Positions 44,416 through 52,533 of a DNA stretch of 58,906 bases are shown here, one piece after another. Source of the stretch: Treponema sp. (GTDB taxonomy: Bacteria > Spirochaetota > Spirochaetia > Treponematales > Treponemataceae); the NCBI GenBank assembly GCA_017962965.1, contig JAGCUI010000060.1:1-58906 (forward strand). Reading direction: 5' to 3'. Numbering within the stretch: position 1 is the stretch's first letter; each line of letters starts with the position of its first letter. The position numbers and the translations under genes are program-made. The notes below the pieces were generated by a model. The model ran no database searches and was not told the DNA's origin. It saw only the letters and a list, made by a program, of their open reading frames with translations.

Positions 44416-44426
44416 TTTTTGCTCCC

Positions 44427-45329
44427 TTATTTTTGTTCTTTTTCTACTTTATCGTGCATTTCTTCCATAATGCTCATGAGTGCATCTACAGTCTTCTGCT
44501 TTGGATCCGGGTCATCTGCCGGTACATTTTCCAGAATTGAATTTCTGAATTTTTTACATTCAACTATAGGACTTGCAGTCATTCTGATTACATCCGGATT
44601 TACAATATCTGCAAGCATGTCGTCAGGATTTTCCGGGTTGATTAAAAGACAGCTTCCGTTAATTGAAACAGGAATAAGAATATCGAAAAGACGCATGTAA
44701 CTGTCTATTTCCCTTAATCCGCGCTTTGTTTCCGGCTTTCCAGGTCTGTAACGTGTTCCACTTGGGAATACAAGGATAATCTGTCCTCTTTTTTTACAGC
44801 CGTCCATTGCACGCATTGCAGCAAAGTTTATTTTTCTTGCACGCTTTTGTTCTTCATCAATCTGTTCGTCTGTCCAGCCCTTTGCCTTTAAAGAGTCAAG
44901 ACTTCTTGTAGGATAAATAACTACGCGGGTAAAGCCTTCTGTAAATGCACGTACTCCTTCGTTTGCTTCATTCAACTTCATTCCGGCAATTGCAACAATT
45001 CTGGAAGCAAAATCCTTGGCCCATTCTTCACCAGTCTGTTCAAGAAGATAAAGAAAAATAGGCAAATCAAGATTAGAAAAGTGTTCCATCATTACAACAC
45101 CGTTCTTTCCTTCCTTTGTAACTGCATCATAAAAAGCTTTAAAATATTCAATGTTTCCAAGACCCGAACCTTTAAGAACATTATCCTTAAGAAGGTAGTT
45201 CATATATTTTCTGGTTTCTAAGTTTGCTTCCTGATAAATACAATTTTCATCAATTTTTGCAGCAGCATGAGAAGCCTTTTTAAGCTCAGTAAAAAACTGC
45301 TGGTATTTATCTTTTAATGTGACAGGCAT
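44427..45329 (-). CDS. 1-acylglycerol-3-phosphate acyltransferase-like (PlsC family)
   Basis: The 300-residue product has the acyltransferase HX4D motif in VMMEHFSNLDLPIF and the second block VFPSGTRYRPGKPETKRGL. PlsC-type enzymes acylate lysophosphatidate in the membrane during phospholipid synthesis. The length and N-terminal helical domain also fit glycerol-3-phosphate acyltransferases. GGGAG supports the ATG. It is the first gene of the operon with purO, DUF624 and AICARFT, a link between lipid and purine genes that is not obvious. Confidence 0.82.
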   Translation of the reverse strand: MPVTLKDKYQQFFTELKKASHAAAKIDENCIYQEANLETRKYMNYLLKDNVLKGSGLGNIEYFKAFYDAVTKEGKNGVVMMEHFSNLDLPIFLYLLEQTGEEWAKDFASRIVAIAGMKLNEANEGVRAFTEGFTRVVIYPTRSLDSLKAKGWTDEQIDEEQKRARKINFAAMRAMDGCKKRGQIILVFPSGTRYRPGKPETKRGLREIDSYMRLFDILIPVSINGSCLLINPENPDDMLADIVNPDVIRMTASPIVECKKFRNSILENVPADDPDPKQKTVDALMSIMEEMHDKVEKEQK

Positions 45330-45427
45330 TTGAATCTCCCGTAAAATCTGATAGTCAATTTTTTATATATTTTTTCTATTATAGAGTATTTTTTTATTTT
45401 TGCATATAATTACACAAAAGGAAAAAG

Positions 45428-46366
45428 ATGAAACACATACTCTGCATCTGCTTAAGTTCTACAATACAAAGAACTGTAACATTCAAAAGCCTCACAAAAA
45501 CTCACGTGAACCGCTCGGAACATTATGTGGAACACGCAAGCGGAAAGGCAATCAATTCTGCACGCGTTTTAAATCAGCTTGAAAAAGGCTGTGCTACAAC
45601 AATCTGTCCTTTGGGAATTAATAATGCTGATTATTTTTTAAATCTTGCACAAAAAGATGCTTTAGAAATTGCATACGTCCTCATCCCAGGTAACACAAGA
45701 ACCTGCTGGACCCTTTTGGATAAATCAGACGCTACAACAACAGAGCTCGTAGTTGGAGAAAAAGAGCTTACAGGAAAAGAAGAGATTCCCCAGGATGCAG
45801 TGAGCGTGGAAGCCGCAGAGATAAAGATTTTAAAACTCATTCATGAATCACTTGATTCTGTAGATGCCGTTTTACTTTCTGGAAGTAAGCCTAAAATCTG
45901 GAGCACAGACCTTTATGCGGCAATCGCAGGAATTACAAAAGACCATAATAAAATCCTTTTAGCTGATTATATCGGCCAGGACCTTGAACTCACTTTAAAA
46001 TCCGTTACCCCCGACATCATAAAGATCAACGATACAGAATTTATCCAGACTTTTATGAAGGAATGCGGACAAAATGTGAGTGAAGATGAACTTAAAAATG
46101 AAATAATCTGTTTAAGTAAAAAACTGAACAATATAGTTGTTGTAACCCGCGGAACTCAGTCTACTTTTGCAGCCCAGAACGGTAAATTTGAAGAATGCCC
46201 GGTGATAAAAACACAGGCCGTAAACACAACTGCATGCGGAGACAGCTTTAATTCAGGCTTTTTATACGAATTTTTAAATACAAAAGACTTTTCTGCCTCC
46301 CTCAAAAAGGGAACCTGGTGCGCATCTAAAAACGCTAAATCAGAAATTCCCGGAAATATACTCTAA
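45428..46366 (+). CDS. PfkB-family sugar kinase
   Basis: The 312-residue product has the PfkB layout: N-terminal CLSSTIQRTVTF, a glycine-containing HASGKAINSARVLNQLEKG, and the C-terminal signature VNTTACGDSFNSGFLYEFL with the catalytic Asp in GDSFNSG. It is closest in style to phosphofructokinase/tagatose-6-phosphate kinases (1-phosphofructokinase type). The substrate is not determinable. AAAGGAAA precedes the ATG. It is divergent from plsC. Confidence 0.85.
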   Translation: MKHILCICLSSTIQRTVTFKSLTKTHVNRSEHYVEHASGKAINSARVLNQLEKGCATTICPLGINNADYFLNLAQKDALEIAYVLIPGNTRTCWTLLDKSDATTTELVVGEKELTGKEEIPQDAVSVEAAEIKILKLIHESLDSVDAVLLSGSKPKIWSTDLYAAIAGITKDHNKILLADYIGQDLELTLKSVTPDIIKINDTEFIQTFMKECGQNVSEDELKNEIICLSKKLNNIVVVTRGTQSTFAAQNGKFEECPVIKTQAVNTTACGDSFNSGFLYEFLNTKDFSASLKKGTWCASKNAKSEIPGNIL

Positions 46367-46454
46367 ACCCCTCCTGTTAGGTAATATCGCTTATTGTCTT
46401 TAACCTAAATTTATAAGAAAATTAAACCATATATTAAACTAAATGGAGACCAAA

Positions 46455-47429
46455 ATGAGTATTGAAAAGAAACCTCTCGTTAATGATTTGTATACAGCAG
46501 ACCCATCTGCACATGTATTTAATGGAAAAATTTATATTTACCCTTCGCATGATGAAGATATAGATGTAGAAAACAATGACAACGGCGATCAGTATGACAT
46601 GAAGGATTATCATGTTTACGAAATGAGCGATACAGAAAACTACCCACGTGACTGCGGATGCGTATTCACACTTGATGACGTAAAATGGGCAAGCAAACAG
46701 CTTTGGGCTCCAGACTGTCAGGAAAAAGACGGAAAATATTATTTCTACTTCCCTGCACGCGATAAAAACGGAATGTTCCGCGTAGGTGTTGCAGTTGGAA
46801 ATAAACCGGAAGGTCCTTTTACTCCAGAAGATGATTATATTCAGGGAACATACTCAATCGATCCATGCTGTTTTAAAGACACAGACTCAAAATACTACCT
46901 TACAATGGGCGGACTTTGGGGTGGTCAGCTTGATCAGTACAGAAACAACAAATGGGGAGAAAATAACAAGGAACCAAGAAGCGGAGAAGATGCTTGTACT
47001 CCAAAAATCGCACTTCTTAAAGACAACATGAAAGAGCTTGCAGAAGATTTACGCGACCTTGTTATTACAGATAAAGACGGAAAACCTTTACAGGGTGATG
47101 ATGAAGAACGCCGCTACTTTGAAGACCCATGGCTCTTTAAAAAAGGCGACACATATTACTTTACCTATTCAACAGGAACAACTCACCTTTTAGCATGGGC
47201 TACATCTAAGAATGTTTACGGTCCATACACATACGGTGGAACAATTTTAACACCTGTTCTTGGATGGACAACACATCACTCAATCCTCGAATTCAACGGA
47301 AAATGGTATCTTTTCTACCACGACTGCGAACGTTCAAACGGTGTAAACCAGAAGCGCAACGTAAAATTCCGTGAATTAAAGTTTGATGACAAAGGAAACA
47401 TCATTAAAATGGACGGTTTGGAAAAATAA
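46455..47429 (+). CDS. glycoside hydrolase family 43
   Basis: GH43 enzymes act on arabinan and xylan side chains. From the ATG at 46455, which has GGAG six bases upstream, the product has 324 residues. The five-bladed propeller motifs are visible: DPSAHVFNGKIYIYPSHDED, ASKQLWAPDCQEKDGKYYFYFPA, IDPCCFKDTDSKYYLTMGG and FEDPWLFKKGDTYYFTYS with catalytic Glu. No signal peptide is present, so it is probably cytoplasmic and acts on imported oligosaccharides. Confidence 0.9.
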   Translation: MSIEKKPLVNDLYTADPSAHVFNGKIYIYPSHDEDIDVENNDNGDQYDMKDYHVYEMSDTENYPRDCGCVFTLDDVKWASKQLWAPDCQEKDGKYYFYFPARDKNGMFRVGVAVGNKPEGPFTPEDDYIQGTYSIDPCCFKDTDSKYYLTMGGLWGGQLDQYRNNKWGENNKEPRSGEDACTPKIALLKDNMKELAEDLRDLVITDKDGKPLQGDDEERRYFEDPWLFKKGDTYYFTYSTGTTHLLAWATSKNVYGPYTYGGTILTPVLGWTTHHSILEFNGKWYLFYHDCERSNGVNQKRNVKFRELKFDDKGNIIKMDGLEK

Positions 47430-47494
47430 TACTTCCATTTTATGCAAAAAGACTTTAAAATGTACTTCATAGGTTTATTTTATAAGGAAGGATT

Positions 47495-47908
47495 ATGATA
47501 GTTTCTACAAAAGGTCGTTATGCACTTCGTGTTATGGTAGATATTGCCGAACACTCAAATGAAGGTCGTATCCCGTTAAAGGAAATTGCAGACCGCCAGG
47601 GTATTTCACAAAAATACATAGAATCTATCATGTCCCTTCTTTCAAAGCACTCTCTTGTAGATGCCGTTCACGGTAAAGGCGGTGGCTACAAGCTCAACAG
47701 AGCACCCAAAGACTACAAAATCAGCGACATCCTTAAAGTAACAGAAGGCACCCTTGCCCCCGTTGCCTGCCTCGAATCAGGCGTAGCTCCATGCCCTAAA
47801 ACCAGCGTATGCCGAACTCTCCCCATGTGGCAAAAACTCGACAAACTCATCAACGACTTTTTCAGCAGCATGACCCTCGCAGATTTATGCCAGACCCCGT
47901 TGAAATAA
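47495..47908 (+). CDS. Rrf2-family transcriptional regulator (IscR/CymR-like)
   Basis: Rrf2 regulators have a winged-helix DNA-binding domain. The 137-residue product begins MIVSTKGRYALRVMVDIAEHS and has the wing GKGGGYKLNRAPKDYKISDILKVTEG. Three cysteines (CLESGVAPCPKTSVC) are spaced as in Fe-S-binding IscR-like proteins, so it may sense iron-sulfur status or redox state. AAGGAAGG precedes the ATG. No Fe-S genes are close; trxA follows after the tRNA and hairpin region. Confidence 0.88.
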   Translation: MIVSTKGRYALRVMVDIAEHSNEGRIPLKEIADRQGISQKYIESIMSLLSKHSLVDAVHGKGGGYKLNRAPKDYKISDILKVTEGTLAPVACLESGVAPCPKTSVCRTLPMWQKLDKLINDFFSSMTLADLCQTPLK

Positions 47909-47944
47909 CCCCCATTATCTGCTATTATTAACTCCATCCATTAT

Positions 47945-48018
47945 GGGCCATTAGCTCAGTTGGTTAGAGCAGAGGACTCATAACCCTTTGGTCCTTGGTT
48001 CAAGTCCAAGATGGCCCA
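47945..48018 (+). tRNA. tRNA with CAT anticodon, probably tRNA-Ile2 (or elongator Met)
   Basis: A 74-nt cloverleaf: acceptor GGGCCAT/ATGGCCC, D stem GCTC/GAGC, anticodon loop CTCATAA (CAT), T arm CTTGG/CCAAG with loop TTCAAGT. The text GACTCATAACC, TTGGTC and TGGTTCAAGTCCA resembles E. coli tRNA-Ile(CAU) more than tRNA-Met. One A-C mismatch is seen at the top of the anticodon stem. No CCA is encoded. The acceptor 3' end is repeated several times in the following array. Confidence 0.85.
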
Positions 48019-48321
48019 TATTTGCGTAACGAAGTGAGCAAATATACTTCAATCACTTCCTATAGCCAAACGGAGCATATGCTACGTATGGCCCAAAGTC
48101 CATTTTGCGTTAGCAGAATGGACTTTTTTTATATAATTTCCTATAGCCAAACGACGCAAGTGCGGCGTATGGCCCATAAGAAGAAAGCATTCTGCGTGTG
48201 CGGAATGCTTTCTTCTTATTCACAACCGAACAGGCATAGCCTGTTCGGGCGCCAGGACGACCGTAGAACCTAAAATGGCCCGCTCCCGCAGCCCATATTT
48301 GCGTAACGAAGTGAGCAAATA
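48014..48321 (+). repeat. tRNA-linked hairpin repeat array
   Basis: Seven hairpins lie in ~300 bp. A 31-bp segment (starting GCCCATATTTGCG) occurs exactly twice, at 48014-48044 and 48291-48321. A 28-nt hairpin with outer arms GCCAAACG/CGTATGGC occurs at 48065-48092 and 48146-48173 with different but paired inner stems. Two further hairpins (48095-48126 and 48176-48219) end in similar GC-GTTA-GC and GC-GTGT-GC loops. A ten-bp hairpin with arms CCGAACAGGC/GCCTGTTCGG fills 48226-48248. The heptamer ATGGCCC, also the tRNA acceptor end, recurs at 48011, 48088, 48169 and 48275. No protein gene was supportable. Confidence 0.75.
48095..48130 (+). terminator. terminator after the CAT-anticodon tRNA
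   Basis: Arms AAAGTCCATT (48095-48104) and AATGGACTTT (48117-48126) with an inner TGC/GCA stem and GTTA loop are followed by a T-run to 48130. It is a good terminator for the tRNA transcript and is also one unit of the hairpin array. Confidence 0.7.
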
Positions 48322-48415
48322 ACAAATCTTTATTCCTTTACCGTGTCTTTTTTCTCAACTTCGTGTAGTTTTTATAGTATCTTTATAATAGAATTAAACA
48401 AGACGGAGGCATGAT

Positions 48416-48730
48416 ATGGCAGAAATTACTATCACAGAAGAAAACTTTCAGAAAGAAGTTATTGAATCGGATAAGACTGTTGTGCTGGATTTCTGGGCGG
48501 CTTGGTGCGGTCCTTGTAAGGCTTTTGCGCCGGTTCTGGAAGAGTTTGCTAATGAACATCCGGAAATTAAAGTTGGAAAAGTAAATGTAGATGAACAGCA
48601 GAATCTTGCTTCTCAGTTTGGAATTATGAGCATTCCGACAATTGCCGTTATGAAGGACGGAAAAGTTGCTGACTCTGCATTCGGTGCCCTTCCAAAAGAA
48701 GATCTGGAAAAGCTCTGCGGCCTTGCTTAA
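48416..48730 (+). CDS. trxA: thioredoxin
   Basis: Thioredoxin reduces protein disulfides. The 104-residue product has the active site WCGPCK (Cys31 and Cys34), the buried Asp in VLDFWAAW, and the cis-proline in MSIPTIAVMKDG. ACGGAGG precedes the ATG; a TATAAT hexamer at 48384-48389 may be its -10 box. It follows the hairpin array directly and is convergent to mnmE. Confidence 0.97.
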   Translation: MAEITITEENFQKEVIESDKTVVLDFWAAWCGPCKAFAPVLEEFANEHPEIKVGKVNVDEQQNLASQFGIMSIPTIAVMKDGKVADSAFGALPKEDLEKLCGLA

Positions 48731-48740
48731 TTAAGCGCTT

Positions 48741-50129
48741 TTATTTTCCAACACAGAAATTGGCAAAAATACTGCCAAGAACATCATCCGGGGTAACGTC
48801 TCCGGTAACCTCTCCAAGGCTGTCTAAGGCATTTTCAAGGTCCTGAACTACAGCATCGAGGGTGTAATTGTCGTCGGCACTAATAAGCGCATGTTTTACG
48901 CTCTCCAAAGCCTGGCTCACAGCTTCTTTTTGTCTTGCAGAACCTAGACCTGCCTGCTCTCTGTCTGTAGAAAGTCCCGCTGTAAGAATCTTTGTTACCT
49001 GGTCGAATAAGTCCTTGAGGCCTTGACCTGTTTTAGAAGAAACTTTTACTACAGGATGATTCTGCTCTTGAGATTTTGCACCTTCCTGTGCCGATGAGCC
49101 CTGTTCCTTATCCATCTTTGTATAAACAAGGATGAGAGGCTCTGTGCATTTATTTATAAAGTCTTTATCTTCTTCATTCATGCCTTTCTGGCTGTCTACA
49201 AGGTATAAAACAACGTCTGCATCCTGAGTAAGATTTTTTGTGATTTTTACACCCTGGGCTTCTACCACATCGGTTGTCTCGCGTAAACCCGCTGTATCAA
49301 AAAGACGAACAGGAATGCCGTTTATACTAGCCCAGCTTTCAAGCCAGTCTCTTGTAGTCCCCTCCACGTCGCTCACAATCGCCCGCTCTTCCTTTAAAAC
49401 CGCATTAAAGAGCGACGACTTCCCCGCATTCGTCCTGCCGGCCAGAACTACCCTCGCTCCATCCTGATAAAGCTTTTCGCTTTTCCATGAGTCTACAAGC
49501 GCGCTCAGTCTCTTAATTGCAAGCTCAATATCGGCACGGTCAAAGGTGTCTGCAATGGTCTCTTCATCCTCAGGATATTCAATTTCAACTTCTATTTCTG
49601 CAAGAGTATCTACAATCAGTTTTTTAATGGAATCAATTTCCGTAAAAAGAGCACCAGAAAGTCTTCCAGCTGCATGAGAGCGCGAAACATCAGTGTGTGA
49701 ATCAATAATTTCTTTTACTGCTTCTGCCTTGGTTAAATCAGTTTTCCCGTTTATATAAGCTCGGAAGGTGTATTCTCCCCTGTTTGCCTGCCTCAAGCCG
49801 ATTTTAAGCATAAGATTCTGGATTGCAGTTACAACAGAAGGCCCGCCGTGACAAAAAATCTCTACCATATTTTCGCCAGTAAAGGATTTTGGAGCACGAT
49901 AAACTGCACACATTACTTCATCAATTTTTTCTTCTTTAGAGCTTTGAATCCATCCGTACACGAGTGTATTACCGGCTGCTTCTAAAAGAGCCTTTGGACG
50001 TGAGAAAACTTTGGAAACAAGTTCAATTGAATCTTTACCCGAAACCCTCACAATTCCTAAAGCCGCAGGAGAAAGGGCTGTTGCAATTGAGGAAATGGAA
50101 TCTTCGGGTGTGTAAACAGAAGCGTTCAT
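48741..50129 (-). CDS. mnmE: tRNA modification GTPase MnmE
   Basis: With MnmG it adds the xm5U34 modification to tRNA. The 462-residue product has the N-terminal tetrahydrofolate-binding domain (DSISSIATALSPAALGIVRVSG), the G domain with GRTNAGKSSLFNAV and DTAGLRETTD, and the C-terminal end NFCVGK with the catalytic cysteine. The length is standard. No clear ribosome binding site precedes the ATG. Confidence 0.96.
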   Translation of the reverse strand: MNASVYTPEDSISSIATALSPAALGIVRVSGKDSIELVSKVFSRPKALLEAAGNTLVYGWIQSSKEEKIDEVMCAVYRAPKSFTGENMVEIFCHGGPSVVTAIQNLMLKIGLRQANRGEYTFRAYINGKTDLTKAEAVKEIIDSHTDVSRSHAAGRLSGALFTEIDSIKKLIVDTLAEIEVEIEYPEDEETIADTFDRADIELAIKRLSALVDSWKSEKLYQDGARVVLAGRTNAGKSSLFNAVLKEERAIVSDVEGTTRDWLESWASINGIPVRLFDTAGLRETTDVVEAQGVKITKNLTQDADVVLYLVDSQKGMNEEDKDFINKCTEPLILVYTKMDKEQGSSAQEGAKSQEQNHPVVKVSSKTGQGLKDLFDQVTKILTAGLSTDREQAGLGSARQKEAVSQALESVKHALISADDNYTLDAVVQDLENALDSLGEVTGDVTPDDVLGSIFANFCVGK

Positions 50130-50142
50130 GAGCTAAAGTTTA

Positions 50143-52470
50143 TTAATTTCCACCAACATTTACAAGAGGAGTTAATAAATAAGGCTTATATCCTGAATTT
50201 TCAATGCTGTTTTCCGGATTATCAGCGCCGCGCAAAAGATTCAAGATTGCCATATCAACTGATTTCTGATCGTTGTAATCTCTTTGTCTTGTGCCGATTG
50301 CAGGCTTGTTTTTATATGCTGCTTCCGGTGCGGTTCCAATAAATTCATCTGAATCCTTTACATCCTCAGGTGTTTTTGAATAGTCGCCCGAATTATTCCA
50401 GCACATATATCCGCGATTTAAAGCATCTCTTACACCAAAGAATTCTTTTTTGATGTAATTTGTGTCGTAATAAGCATTGTCGTAAGAAACATTCAGATAA
50501 AAACACTGAACCCAAGGACGGATAATTGCCCTGTTTCTTGCCATAACTGTATTTCTGTATGAACCGTAATAATAAATTCTGTAAGTTCTGTCTGCAAATG
50601 GTTCATAATTTAAGAATTTCTGTTCAAAGTGGCTTGGATAGAACATCGGGCCGATTACATCAACGTATTCACAAAGCATTTCTACATCCTGCCCTGTTTT
50701 TGAGCCGCATCTGTACCAGCCGTTTGCCCCGTAAATATCAATTCCCAAAGGAGCATTTATATTTTCTCTTGCATAAGAAAGGAACGAAATGAGGGCACTT
50801 TCCTTATCCATTCCCTTGTCCTGCCATCTGTACTGAGCGTTATAAAGATTTCGTCCGTCGGTAGGGAAGCGGATGTAGTCAAACTGAATTTCATCAAAGC
50901 CGCGTTCTACAAGCTCTTTAGCAATTGCAACATCGTATTCCCACACTTCCTGGCAGTATGGATCTACCCAGACTTCATCATAATATCCCTGTGTTCCGTC
51001 TGCCAAAGTTCTTGTTCCCTTCCATGCAGCATTTGTTGTTTTATCCCACACAGCATATTTTCCGCCGCCGTATGAAGCTAAAACAGGATCTTTAAATACT
51101 ACGATTCTGGCTACAAGATAAACATCATCCTTTTTAAATTCAGAAACAAATTTATCCAGATCCATCTTATATGAAGAAACTTTACCCTTAGCTTTTACAA
51201 CCGGGTCCTTACTGTCGTATCTTAAATAACCGGCATCATCTTTCATGTCGATTACAATACTATTCATTTTTTTGTCTTTTAAAAGTTTTTTGTATTTATC
51301 AATTCCAGACTGAAGGCGGCACTGATATGCAGAAGCATAGATACTCTTTTTATCAAGCGCTGTTTTTGCATATTTTGTGTTGATTGAGCCAGGATAAAGC
51401 TCCCAAAGTTCATTTACAATTACTTCTTTTCCAAAACCGCTCTTTGATTCTGGAATGTATGCGGTGTTAACGGTTCCAGGTACGGCAGAAAATGCTTTTT
51501 CCCAATCCGAAACCTTTTTTGGAACTCCGTTTGATTTATTTGTTTCAAGATTTAATGAACCAAAGCCTTCGAGTTTTGTATAAAGAATTACATTGTCGAT
51601 TAAATAAAGTCCGTCTATTGTTTCTACAGGCTCTTCTCCCTTATAAAGAAGCTCTGCCCGTTTTGTATACCAGTTGAATTTATAAATGCGCGGAATATAA
51701 GACTGAGATACATATAATTCAGCCTGCTTTGTTCCGTCTGCAAGTGTTCGCACTACCGGTAATAAATCTGCCATTTCATCCGGAGAAGAAAGAGTTTTCA
51801 TTATTTCAAAACCAGCTGAAATATCGTTCCAGTGTGCATTTTTTCTGTTTGGGAAAATATATGAAAAACCAAAAAGAGGATGAGACATAAAGACTACAGT
51901 TTCTTCATCGATTGTTAAAACTGCAACAGCCTTGTTTCCCGAAGTATTTGGTCCCATTGAACCAAGCGATCTCCACGAAACGCCTCCGTCCTGAGTATAA
52001 AAAACTGCGTCCTTTGTGGCAGTTACCATTTCCTTATTATTTACAGGATTTATACAAAGATCTTTTAAAGACTGAATCTGTAAATCAAGCTTTGTTGTTT
52101 TTCCGTCGTATTTTTTGATTGTTAAAAATGGAAGTCCCTTATCGCGTTCTTCAAAATTTACAAGGTCTTCTGTATAAAAAATTCCTTTACGTGTTCTTAT
52201 ATAAAAAGCCGCTTTTTTTGGCTTGGATGCATCCGGAATGATTTTAATAATCTGATCTACGCGGGCATCTGTCCAAAGAGGAACTGCATAACTTTTTGAT
52301 GAAACTTTAAAAAGACCTTCATCGGAGCCGATTAAATAGGCATCCGATTCCATAGAAACTTCGCGTGCTGTAACTTTTTTTTCTGGAAGTGTATATAAAG
52401 GTTTGATTTCCTGAGAAAAAGCAGCCGGTGTAATAAATAGTAATGATAATACCAATAGAAAGACTAACAT
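50143..52470 (-). CDS. exported putative glycoside hydrolase (DUF4015 type)
   Basis: The 775-residue product starts with a signal-like hydrophobic segment (MLVFLLVLSLLFITPAAFSQ, with no basic residue before it). The first ~370 residues look like propeller repeats (YFYTQDGGVSWRSLG-like: VFYTQDGGVSWRSLGSMG). The C-terminal ~390 residues carry the putative glycosidase domain: MNSIVIDMKDDAGYLRYDS, VDPYCQEVWEYDVAIAKELVERGFDEIQFDYIRFPTDG and WVQCFYLN. Substrate is unknown; a polysaccharide or lipid-linked glycan is likely. No other in-frame start precedes the ATG. Confidence 0.75.
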   Translation of the reverse strand: MLVFLLVLSLLFITPAAFSQEIKPLYTLPEKKVTAREVSMESDAYLIGSDEGLFKVSSKSYAVPLWTDARVDQIIKIIPDASKPKKAAFYIRTRKGIFYTEDLVNFEERDKGLPFLTIKKYDGKTTKLDLQIQSLKDLCINPVNNKEMVTATKDAVFYTQDGGVSWRSLGSMGPNTSGNKAVAVLTIDEETVVFMSHPLFGFSYIFPNRKNAHWNDISAGFEIMKTLSSPDEMADLLPVVRTLADGTKQAELYVSQSYIPRIYKFNWYTKRAELLYKGEEPVETIDGLYLIDNVILYTKLEGFGSLNLETNKSNGVPKKVSDWEKAFSAVPGTVNTAYIPESKSGFGKEVIVNELWELYPGSINTKYAKTALDKKSIYASAYQCRLQSGIDKYKKLLKDKKMNSIVIDMKDDAGYLRYDSKDPVVKAKGKVSSYKMDLDKFVSEFKKDDVYLVARIVVFKDPVLASYGGGKYAVWDKTTNAAWKGTRTLADGTQGYYDEVWVDPYCQEVWEYDVAIAKELVERGFDEIQFDYIRFPTDGRNLYNAQYRWQDKGMDKESALISFLSYARENINAPLGIDIYGANGWYRCGSKTGQDVEMLCEYVDVIGPMFYPSHFEQKFLNYEPFADRTYRIYYYGSYRNTVMARNRAIIRPWVQCFYLNVSYDNAYYDTNYIKKEFFGVRDALNRGYMCWNNSGDYSKTPEDVKDSDEFIGTAPEAAYKNKPAIGTRQRDYNDQKSVDMAILNLLRGADNPENSIENSGYKPYLLTPLVNVGGN

Positions 52471-52533
52471 ACTATTATTATCGGCTGCTTTTTACAATAT
52501 CTTTTATATTTTTTGTTCTTTTCCGGTTCTATC

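Noticed and set aside
47995..48325. Small protein genes on both strands downstream of the tRNA
   Set aside because: The frames run through the tRNA and hairpins; their internal repeats are a by-product of the DNA repeats, and no ribosome binding site supports a start.
48011..48325. Integron attC sites
   Set aside because: The paired GTTRRRY/RYYYAAC boxes are missing, and no gene cassettes or integrase were seen.
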